Notes under the pieces: generated by a model
Seen by the model: only the letters and a program-made list of their open reading frames with translations
The model's database searches: none
What the model was told of the DNA's origin: nothing
Assembly (NCBI GenBank): GCA_039922435.1
Contig: JBDTES010000027.1
Span: 1-5,885 of the forward strand
DNA length: 5,885 bases
Direction of reading: 5' to 3'
Origin: JBDTES01 sp039922435
GTDB lineage: Bacteria > Patescibacteriota > Saccharimonadia > Saccharimonadales > UBA4665
Shown here: in pieces, positions 1 to 5,309 of the stretch
Layout of the letters: each line of letters starts with the position of its first letter
Position numbering within the stretch: the first letter of the stretch is position 1
Program-made: the position numbers and the translations under genes

Positions 1-864
1 ACGGGAAAAAACGTCTACCGGCTCGACTTATTCTTGGCTGGCAAAGGGCGTACTAGAATACCAGTTGCCGTTACGGCCTCCCCATATCTAGTTGACAACA
101 GACCGCAGGGTGTCATCGAGTTATTCACCGATATAAGCAACGAAAAAGCCCTTGACCAGGCTAAAGACGACTTCTTGGCACTGGTCTCGCATCAATTACA
201 AACTCCAGCTACAGCGGTCAAACAATTCTTGGGGTTACTGCTAGAAGGTTACATTGGTAAAATCGTCCAAGAGCAGAAGGATGTCGTCCAAAAAGCTTAT
301 AACAATAACGAAGAGCAAATTAGCATTATTCAAGATCTATTGGAGGTGGCACGGATAGAATCAGGCAAGTCCGTAATTAATGTCGAAAATATCGATATCA
401 AAGCTATGATTGATGAAATTGTAAGTGCGCAGCAAATTACGGTCGATAAGAGGCAACAGCACATCACGATAGTTGTTCCTGCCAAGCTTACTGCTCAAGC
501 TGACCCAACCAAGCTCAAGATGTGCATAGCTAATTTACTAAGCAATGCCCTCAAGTATACTTCGGTAAAAGGCACTATCCAGATCAAAGCTTACGAAACC
601 GAAAGCACGGTAAGCATAGCCATCAAAGACAACGGTATTGGTATAGCAAAGGATCAAATGGGCAAGCTGTTCAATAGGTTTAGTCGTATCGACCAAGGCG
701 GTGCGTCAGCCATTCCAGGTACTGGTATTGGATTATTTTTGTGCAAACAGATTGCTGAAATGCACAAAGGTAGCATGATAGTCACTTCGAAGCCTGGCGA
801 AGGTTCTGAGTTTACGGTACAATTACCTAAGATGCACAAGAAACTAAAGGCGGAAAAATCGTGA
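1..864 (+). CDS. PAS-HisKA-HATPase sensor histidine kinase, 5' end missing
   Basis: This is the C-terminal 287 residues of a sensor histidine kinase. The frame is open to the left edge, so the true start lies outside the window; a TTG at 34 falls inside the PAS-like region and is an unlikely start. Residues 1-48 look like the end of a PAS domain (IPVAVTASPYLV, then GVIELFTDISNEK). The HisKA H-box is FLALVSHQLQTP with the phosphoacceptor His at codon 64. The catalytic domain shows an N-box (NLLSNALKYT, Asn 182), a G1 box (DNGIGI from codon 210), an F-box (LFNRFSRID) and a G2 box (GTGIGLFL from codon 240), ending in FTVQLP. The H-box has Gln where most HisKA kinases have Glu or Asp after the His, and Gln in place of Arg two residues later. 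No membrane segment is visible in this part. Its stop overlaps the start of the receiver gene, so that protein is its probable phosphorylation partner. The family assignment is firm; the signal sensed is unknown. Confidence 0.95.
   Translation, partial: TGKNVYRLDLFLAGKGRTRIPVAVTASPYLVDNRPQGVIELFTDISNEKALDQAKDDFLALVSHQLQTPATAVKQFLGLLLEGYIGKIVQEQKDVVQKAYNNNEEQISIIQDLLEVARIESGKSVINVENIDIKAMIDEIVSAQQITVDKRQQHITIVVPAKLTAQADPTKLKMCIANLLSNALKYTSVKGTIQIKAYETESTVSIAIKDNGIGIAKDQMGKLFNRFSRIDQGGASAIPGTGIGLFLCKQIAEMHKGSMIVTSKPGEGSEFTVQLPKMHKKLKAEKS
846..853 (+). promoter_or_regulatory. Weak Shine-Dalgarno for the GTG start at 861
   Basis: AAAGGCGG lies inside the kinase gene, 7 nt before the GTG at 861. 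This purine run is a plausible ribosome binding site and supports GTG 861 as the start, although the GTGA overlap could itself allow re-initiation. It is one of the few Shine-Dalgarno-like sequences in the window. Confidence 0.45.
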
Positions 865-1232
865 AAAAACTATTAGTAGTCGAGGATCACGTAGGTCTTC
901 GCGAATCGTATCAAATGCTTTTTATCCGTGAAGGTTATGATGTAACTCTAGCTGAAGATGGTAAATCAGGTCTTGAGTTAGCCCAAGCTCAGGATTTTGA
1001 CATTATAATGCTAGACATGCTTATGCCAATAATGGATGGTATTAGTTTTCTTAGGCAGTTTGTTCCCGCCGATCATCCTAAGACAAAGATTATTGCCTTT
1101 AGTAATCTACAGACGCCTGAGATTGTTAGTGAGGCCATGGATTTGGGAGTCAAGCGATATGTGACAAAAGCTGTGACCCCACCGGGGAAAATGGCCGAAT
1201 TAGTTCGAGAAGTTGTCAACGAAGACTACTAA
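861..1232 (+). CDS. Receiver-only response regulator (123 aa)
   Basis: This is a single CheY-like receiver domain with no output domain. The protein begins KKLLVVEDH, giving the acidic pair Glu8/Asp9. The phosphoacceptor is Asp52 in IMLDMLMPIMDG, the switch Ser is Ser81 in IIAFSN, and the conserved Lys is Lys103 in YVTKA. Ala follows that Lys, where Pro is usual. Length matches a stand-alone receiver. GTG at 861 is the natural start because the first beta strand follows at once. The start overlaps the kinase stop by 4 nt (GTGA), which indicates translational coupling and one operon, so the upstream kinase probably phosphorylates it. Without a DNA-binding or enzymatic domain it should act by binding a partner protein or as an intermediate in a phosphorelay; which of these cannot be seen here. 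Confidence 0.96.
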   Translation: MKKLLVVEDHVGLRESYQMLFIREGYDVTLAEDGKSGLELAQAQDFDIIMLDMLMPIMDGISFLRQFVPADHPKTKIIAFSNLQTPEIVSEAMDLGVKRYVTKAVTPPGKMAELVREVVNEDY

Positions 1233-1256
1233 CCGATAATTTAGTCACGAAGGATA

Positions 1257-1281
1257 GCCCATATGTAACGGCATATGTGGC
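1257..1281 (+). repeat. Hairpin after the first receiver gene
   Basis: GCC-CATATG and CATATG-T-GGC pair across a 6-nt loop (TAACGG), giving nine base pairs with one bulged T at 1278. It starts 25 nt after the receiver stop at 1232. It could cap or stabilise the transcript end, but no T-run follows, so I do not call it an intrinsic terminator. CATATG is itself palindromic, which makes such a pairing easier to get by chance. Confidence 0.4.
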
Positions 1282-1389
1282 CAGCTGCCGCTGCTGTAGT
1301 GTTATCAATTTTCGCTTGCGCCATAAGACTTGCGGCCGGTATACCTCGTAAAGATTTGATCGCCGCCATCTGACTTATGTCGTCGGGCT

Positions 1390-1407
1390 GTACTCAAAAT
1401 TGAGTAC
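1390..1407. repeat. Perfect inverted repeat, 8-bp arms with 2-bp centre
   Basis: GTACTCAA (1390-1397) and TTGAGTAC (1400-1407) are exact reverse complements separated by AA. The compact dyad has the size of an operator for a dimeric regulator, but no promoter or gene start adjoins it on either strand. Arms this short can be expected about once by chance in a window of this size when small spacers are allowed. The repeat is certain; a regulatory role is speculative. Confidence 0.35.
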
Positions 1408-1538
1408 GCGTTTGTAGGCTTGATACATAGCTAGCAGTGTCGCCCAGCTATTTATTATTGAACATACTGTTACAGTGCCAAGCGCAGTAGCCGACTTGCG
1501 AACTGGTTTTTGGAAGCCACACGCAGACTATTTTAATT

Positions 1539-1893
1539 TTAGGGGTGAAAGCGAATCCAGAAGTACCCATCGATAGGAGCGACAGTGTCAGATTTATTGG
1601 CCCTCTGCGACTGGTATCCAGCAGACCAACAGTCATTCAATTTATTACGTCCAAACGCTAGCCAGGCGAATCGTGTCTGGAAAAAGTCTTCAGTGCAGGC
1701 AATGTTAGCTTGGTAGCCACCAGAATTAATAGTTTTTGAATAGCAGTTCGCTTGATAATCTGGGACAGAGGCATAAGTTACATCAAACTGAGGGTGGTAA
1801 TCGGGACCGTCTACAAACTGGTTGTAGCCAGCCGGGTAAGTCTTTTATCAGTAATCCGAAGTACTTATCGAATTTGTTCAGATACGCGTGCAT
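1539..1893 (-). pseudogene. Possible frameshifted gene of unknown function
   Basis: An ATG at 1893 opens a short minus-strand frame beginning MHAYLNKFDKYFGLLIK. About 16 codons in, near 1842, the protein-like reading continues in another frame and stays open for about 100 codons to a TAA at 1541-1539. Removing one base (such as G 1842) would join them into a protein of roughly 117 aa. The second part is rich in Tyr, Gly, Asn, Gln, Asp and Phe, poor in Leu and has three Cys (pieces: YPAGYNQFVDGPDY, DGYFWIRFHP), a make-up typical of secreted or surface proteins. That second part has no start codon of its own. A TATAAT stands 6 nt before the ATG. I recognise no family and see no signal peptide. 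It could be a decayed gene, a gene broken by a sequencing error, or chance open frame, since overlapping plus-strand frames also look partly open. Confidence 0.35.
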
Positions 1894-1899
1894 AGGCTA

Positions 1900-1905
1900 A
1901 TTATA
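1900..1905 (-). promoter_or_regulatory. -10 box before the minus-strand ATG at 1893
   Basis: Reading the minus strand, a consensus TATAAT is followed by TAGCCT and then ATG at 1893. Transcription from it would begin at or next to the ATG, giving a leaderless message. Only a weak -35 candidate (TTACTC at 1927-1922, 16-bp spacer) is present. The nine bases TATAATTAG and the 6-nt distance to ATG are the same as at the divergent plus-strand start at 1994. Confidence 0.45.
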
Positions 1906-1981
1906 GCAATGTGCTACGCGCGAGTAATGATCTTTTGGTCAACACAGCAGCTTTTCATACAATCGCACCTCGTTAAAATGT

Positions 1982-1987
1982 TATAAT
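1982..1987 (+). promoter_or_regulatory. -10 box of the PH-domain gene, leaderless arrangement
   Basis: A consensus TATAAT ends 6 nt before the ATG at 1994, so the expected transcription start falls on or beside the A of the start codon. There is no Shine-Dalgarno sequence. I see no good -35 hexamer at 16-18 bp; the upstream bases around 1955-1965 match poorly. The arrangement supports both the chosen start codon and leaderless translation. Confidence 0.55.
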
Positions 1988-1993
1988 TAGTGC

Positions 1994-2536
1994 ATGATTG
2001 ATACCCAGCCTACCAATGTTATTCGCAAGAGCATAGCTATTTTGACGATCAAGGTAGTCGCCTTACAGATTATTATTGTGCTTATCTACCTAACAGCTCG
2101 TTTATCGAAATTATTCGTACTTAGGCAAATATTTATCGATGATGATTATCACCATCTAAACTTTTGGTTAGGAATCATGCTCTTTATGATTGTAATTATG
2201 GTTCAGACGATCATTTTAGTAACGATCATGCTGCAGTGGTTTAATGAGTACTATGAGGTCAAGAAAGATATTATTGTACATACCACAGGTGTTTTTAAGC
2301 GGAAAGAAGACATCTATTCGCTTACAACCGTTGAAGCTGGTAACGTTGTACAAACCTTGCTAGGAAGAATTCTGAACTACGGAACGGTTAAAATTTATAG
2401 TCCCGTCTTAAAGCGTGAGTATTCTATTACGGACATTCCAAACCCGCAAACGACACGTGACGGTATAATCTCTTTACTTGGGGAAAAACGGCATGACGAC
2501 AAAAAAATCATTCCAAAAGAAATGTTGGTGAGTTAA
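1994..2536 (+). CDS. Membrane protein with bacterial PH domain (bPH2/DUF304-like)
   Basis: The protein has 180 residues. A short cytoplasmic N-terminus is followed by two hydrophobic helices, about residues 13-35 and 57-81. A soluble domain then follows at about residues 85-165 and matches the bacterial PH-domain pattern: YYEVKKDIIVHTTGVFKRK, then a segment ending in TTVEAGNVVQTLLGRILNYG, then TVKIYSP and the late IPNP. The phrase QTLLGRILNYGTVKI is characteristic of the YdbS/YdbT-like family (PF03703). Such proteins are membrane-anchored with the PH-like domain probably cytoplasmic; their biochemical role is generally unknown. The charged tail after residue 163 shows nothing recognisable. 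The gene stands alone, convergent with the second receiver gene across 57 bases, and has its own -10 box directly before the ATG. I see no clear terminator after it. Fold assignment is good; function is open. Confidence 0.9.
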   Translation: MIDTQPTNVIRKSIAILTIKVVALQIIIVLIYLTARLSKLFVLRQIFIDDDYHHLNFWLGIMLFMIVIMVQTIILVTIMLQWFNEYYEVKKDIIVHTTGVFKRKEDIYSLTTVEAGNVVQTLLGRILNYGTVKIYSPVLKREYSITDIPNPQTTRDGIISLLGEKRHDDKKIIPKEMLVS

Positions 2537-2593
2537 AGCCTTAGGTTAAAGTAGGTTTAAGTGCGCCCCTCTGATACTGAACTTATTCAAAGT

Positions 2594-2977
2594 CTACTTC
2601 AAAGCTGATTCAATAATTTGTAATAAATCGTGCGGTACTATGTCGGCCTTGACCACGTAACTATCAGCGTACTCTTGCCATGTCTTTTCGAGCTTATCGG
2701 TAAGCCCCAAATTTGTAAGCACGATTATATGCTTGTCACTACAGCCATAGCTGGGGTCAGTCCTCAGTATCATTAGCGCATCGAGACCCGTTCGGCCGCC
2801 TGGCAGCATGATGTCTAATAGAATCAAGTCTGGTTGAAATTGCTTAGCTTTGTCGAGGGCGGTATCAACGGTACCAGCCAATTCTAAATCATACCCAGCT
2901 TTTCTGAGCACAGTACTATATAACTCAACTATTTGTGGGTTATCTTCAACGAGTAGTATTTTTTGTAGTCCAGCCAT
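2594..2977 (-). CDS. Receiver-only response regulator (127 aa)
   Basis: This is a stand-alone CheY-like receiver. QKILLVEDN gives the acidic pair Glu11/Asp12. The phosphoacceptor is Asp55 in LILLDIMLPGGRTG, the switch Thr is Thr88 in IIVLTN, and the conserved Lys is Lys110 in YVVKAD. As in the first receiver, Ala rather than Pro follows the Lys. The loop after the phosphorylation site reads PGGRTG, slightly longer than the common PxMDG. There is no output domain. ATG at 2977 is the only reasonable start because the first beta strand follows immediately; this forces a 32-nt overlap with the end of the sensor kinase gene. A weak AGG lies about 13 nt upstream, so translation probably depends on ribosomes arriving from the kinase gene. 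It is the likely phosphorylation target of that kinase. Its downstream partner is unknown. Confidence 0.96.
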   Translation of the reverse strand: MAGLQKILLVEDNPQIVELYSTVLRKAGYDLELAGTVDTALDKAKQFQPDLILLDIMLPGGRTGLDALMILRTDPSYGCSDKHIIVLTNLGLTDKLEKTWQEYADSYVVKADIVPHDLLQIIESALK

Positions 2978-5210
2978 GTTTTTGATTCAACCTGTTCGGG
3001 GTCGTCCTTATAATCTCATTATACGCAGCTTCGTCAAATTTAGGCAATACTATGCTAAACGTAGAACCTTCATTTTCGACAGAAGTAACAGTTAACTCGC
3101 CGCCGTGTAATTCGACGATTGATTTAGAGATGTATAGTCCCAAGCCGGTACCACCACTGCCGCTCGGTAGGCCACTTCGTACTCGATAGAACTTAGTGAA
3201 CAAATGTTCGAGACTATTAGCCGGGATGCCAATACCATTATCGGATATCTCGGTTATTACTTTATCGTCTGTCTGCCGGAGCTTAACCGCTACCTTGCCG
3301 CCACTGTCGGTATAGTTTATGGCATTACTAATTAAATTGTTGATAACCTCGAGCATTGTAATTTGCTCAGCCAACAAGTAAACGTCACTGACTGGCCCTT
3401 CGTAGGTTAGTGTTATGGATTTGGTCTCGGCAGTAAACTGCAAATCGACCATAGCCTTCTGCAGTGTTTTTGCCCAATCAACTTTTTCGCGACTAATGGT
3501 TAGTTCATTGCGCTCAACACGTGACACGTTTAGTAGATTGCGGATCAAGCTAACGAGTTGCATTGAGCTGGCCTCCATGTTGCCGATGTAGTTTCGCATC
3601 TTATCAGATAAAGAGACTGTCTCGTCGTGTGTAATCAGGTCTAAGTAGCCCCGTATCGCGGTCAATGGTGTTCTCAGTTCGTGAGCCGCCATTGAGACGA
3701 AATCAACCTTCATGTTTTCTAATTCTTGTTCGCCAGTCTTGTCGATAATGGTGATAATGGCATGAATGCCGGTCGGGTCATCAGCTACTGGGTTAATCAT
3801 CATATCGATATAGTAGATGCGGTGGTTGGAATTAGTCAGCGTAATATCCGGATAAAATTCTTGCTCCGTTAAACTCGGAGAAAAGGGTCTATTGTCCATG
3901 CTCCAATGATAGAGACTCGCCAGCGGCTTTCCGATCAGATTCGGGGGCAGATCTCCTAGAAGCTCAGCCGCTGCACGGTTGGCTAATATGATATTGCCGG
4001 CGATGTTTATTGCCACGATTCCCTCACTGACGTTGCCTAGAATAATATTTGCCTTGTTCGATTCAGCTTGGGTGCGCTGCAACAGAACTCCCAAATTGTG
4101 CGCCATTGTGTTGAAGGATGTAGCAAGCGTGCCGATTTCATCACGCGAATCAATAGCAACCCGAGTATCGAGTCTACCCTGACTAATCAGCGCCGTACCG
4201 GCAGCCAGGCGTCTGATAGGTATGGTAACTTGGCGACTCACAAAATAGCTAATAGTGGCCACCAATAGGGCTGCTATGGCAAAGATAGACAGGCCGACAA
4301 CTGCCACATGGTTAGCTAGCGCAAAAATAGCTGCTGCTGGTTCGATAGTAATAACACCCCAATTTGTACGAGCTACCATACTGTACGAACTTAGTACCGA
4401 CTCTCCTTTTTCTGATGTGAGCATCTTCGGATTGGGGTTAGCTTCGGGATTTTTCAAAAACGCGTTGACGGCTGGCGACTTGCTGAGGTTCTGGTGGCTT
4501 TTTTGAAATGCAACATCAGGGTAGGTGATAAGTGTTCCTTCACCGTCCACGACGTACATATAACCGCCGTTATTCGTTCCCTGCGATAGGACGCCCTGCC
4601 ACAAACCAGTTAGATCGACTGTTTCAATCAGTACGCCAGTGATCTGTTGTGGGGTACGAACTTGGTTTGAGTTAGCAGTCGATAAGTTAAGTAAATCCTG
4701 GCCAGAAGTAAACTTAACAAGCGGCGCGGCGATAGTAATTGTTGGGTGGCCTCGGTCGCTAAAGCTTACAGGGCTGATATACTCCCTACCGGATAAAAAG
4801 GTCGTGGCCCTAAAGGCATCCTGGTCGCTGACATTAGCCGTCGTCGGTAAGTCACTGTTGCGGTCCATGCTTATGACTACTTGTCCATCTGGGTTAGCCA
4901 ACGTTAATGTCTGAATATCGGAATCTTGCTTAATAAGACTCGAAAGGTCTTGATGAGCATTAGTCGGGCTTAGTGAACGTACAGCCGCGGTTTGTGAGTG
5001 GATTATTAGAGCATTCACCTTATCAGTCATGTACTGGTTCACGCGGTAGACGGCACTATTTGTGAGTATCTTTTGGTGGTCAACCGCCTCGGAGCGTAAT
5101 GATGACTGGGTAGCTCGGTACCAGTAAAGATTGACCAGTCCGAGTGGCAACAACGATACGACTAGCAACAATAGTAATAGCTTCTGATTAATTTTTAGCG
5201 TAAGCATCAT
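2946..5210 (-). CDS. dCache-HAMP-PAS-HisKA-HATPase sensor histidine kinase
   Basis: This is a complete 754-aa transmembrane sensor kinase. In order it has a transmembrane helix at about 9-30 and an extracytoplasmic dCache-type sensor at about 33-295 (SGREYISPVSF, GYMYVVDGEGTLITYPD). A second helix at about 298-323, HAMP at about 324-377 and PAS at about 383-495 follow. HisKA has His510 in MAAHELRTP, and the HATPase has the N-box NNLISNAINYT (Asn625), DNGIGI at 657, FTKFYRV at 671 and GGTGLGLYI at 686. All catalytic motifs are canonical. The dCache pocket lacks an obvious amino-acid-binding WY signature, so the ligand is not predictable. After FSIVLPK the protein runs about 30 residues further than most kinases, into the receiver gene. 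ATG 5210 is immediately followed by a second ATG (5207); a -10 box 5 nt upstream suggests leaderless translation from one of them. It forms an operon with the receiver gene at 2977-2594. Confidence 0.97.
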   Translation of the reverse strand: MMLTLKINQKLLLLLLVVSLLPLGLVNLYWYRATQSSLRSEAVDHQKILTNSAVYRVNQYMTDKVNALIIHSQTAAVRSLSPTNAHQDLSSLIKQDSDIQTLTLANPDGQVVISMDRNSDLPTTANVSDQDAFRATTFLSGREYISPVSFSDRGHPTITIAAPLVKFTSGQDLLNLSTANSNQVRTPQQITGVLIETVDLTGLWQGVLSQGTNNGGYMYVVDGEGTLITYPDVAFQKSHQNLSKSPAVNAFLKNPEANPNPKMLTSEKGESVLSSYSMVARTNWGVITIEPAAAIFALANHVAVVGLSIFAIAALLVATISYFVSRQVTIPIRRLAAGTALISQGRLDTRVAIDSRDEIGTLATSFNTMAHNLGVLLQRTQAESNKANIILGNVSEGIVAINIAGNIILANRAAAELLGDLPPNLIGKPLASLYHWSMDNRPFSPSLTEQEFYPDITLTNSNHRIYYIDMMINPVADDPTGIHAIITIIDKTGEQELENMKVDFVSMAAHELRTPLTAIRGYLDLITHDETVSLSDKMRNYIGNMEASSMQLVSLIRNLLNVSRVERNELTISREKVDWAKTLQKAMVDLQFTAETKSITLTYEGPVSDVYLLAEQITMLEVINNLISNAINYTDSGGKVAVKLRQTDDKVITEISDNGIGIPANSLEHLFTKFYRVRSGLPSGSGGTGLGLYISKSIVELHGGELTVTSVENEGSTFSIVLPKFDEAAYNEIIRTTPNRLNQKHGWTTKNTTR

Positions 5211-5230
5211 GATGAATTGTAATGCTTACG
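5199..5230. repeat. 9-bp inverted repeat around the kinase -10 box and start codon
   Basis: CGTAAGCAT (5199-5207) and ATGCTTACG (5222-5230) are exact reverse complements, 14 bp apart, with centres 23 bp (about two helical turns) apart. The interval contains the kinase -10 box and first ATG. If the transcript is leaderless, the upstream arm is not transcribed, so the symmetry would act on DNA, for example as an operator, and not as an RNA hairpin. Chance occurrence of 9-bp arms in this window is not negligible. Confidence 0.45.
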
Positions 5231-5244
5231 GTTAGCTTGTGCAA
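5216..5244 (-). promoter_or_regulatory. Promoter of the sensor kinase-receiver operon
   Basis: On the minus strand, TTGCAC (5244-5239) and TACAAT (5221-5216) are separated by 17 bp. The -10 box ends 5 nt before ATG 5210 and 8 nt before ATG 5207, so transcription should begin at or very near one of these codons. There is no Shine-Dalgarno sequence. The -10 box matches consensus at five of six bases and the -35 at three of six. Confidence 0.55.
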
Positions 5245-5264
5245 AGGTCGAACTCGCAAGAGTG

Positions 5265-5292
5265 TTGACTTTATCGACAGCCAGCGTATATT
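5265..5292 (+). promoter_or_regulatory. Promoter of the membrane-protein gene at 5310
   Basis: TTGACT (5265-5270) and TATATT (5287-5292) are spaced by 16 bp, predicting a start near 5299 and a leader of about 11 nt without a Shine-Dalgarno sequence. A second -10-like box, TATAAC (5300-5305), lies 4 nt before the ATG and would give a leaderless transcript, but lacks a good -35. The promoter faces away from the kinase promoter within the same 99-bp intergenic region, so the two could be controlled together. Confidence 0.5.
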
Positions 5293-5309
5293 ACTACAGT
5301 ATAACGCTT

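Larger units (their letters stand above)
1233..1538. other. Non-genic stretch after the first kinase operon
   Basis: About 300 bases hold no gene I can support. Short open stretches occur in several frames on both strands. One is a 32-residue hydrophobic plus-strand reading at 1275-1373. Others are minus-strand readings between about 1440 and 1240. None has a convincing start, length or recognisable motif. Because the adjoining minus-strand region looks like a decayed gene, this may be further remnant sequence. Two inverted repeats, listed separately, are the only ordered structures seen. I saw no RNase P or tmRNA signature. Confidence 0.5.

Noticed and set aside
1275..1373. 32-residue hydrophobic plus-strand open frame (MWPAAAAVVLSIFACA...)
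   Set aside because: It looks like a membrane or signal segment but has no Shine-Dalgarno, no -10 box before it, and its ATG lies in a hairpin arm; too short to support alone.
1466..1476. ACTGT-T-ACAGT palindrome
   Set aside because: Five-base arms are expected many times by chance in a window of this size and no promoter adjoins it.
1448..1636. 62-codon minus-strand open frame with an ATG
   Set aside because: It overlaps the longer, more protein-like frame of the suspected pseudogene in a different phase, has no promoter or ribosome site and shows no recognisable motif.
1491..1660. Plus-strand open stretch opposite the suspected pseudogene
   Set aside because: No start codon with an upstream signal and no continuation after the TAG near 1660; it may be the shadow of the minus-strand frame, though it lowers confidence in that call.
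1233..1993. A structured RNA gene in the 760-base gap
   Set aside because: I looked for the conserved motifs of RNase P RNA and tmRNA and for tRNA-like cloverleaves and found none; a covariance-model search would be needed to exclude rarer RNAs.
2537..2593. Bidirectional terminator between the convergent PH-domain and receiver genes
   Set aside because: Only a 4-bp CTTA/TAAG pairing is visible and there is no GC-rich stem or T-run.
3979..4914. Several short plus-strand open frames of 66-91 codons
   Set aside because: They lie antisense to the sensor kinase, whose domains and motifs are continuous through this region; they are shadows.
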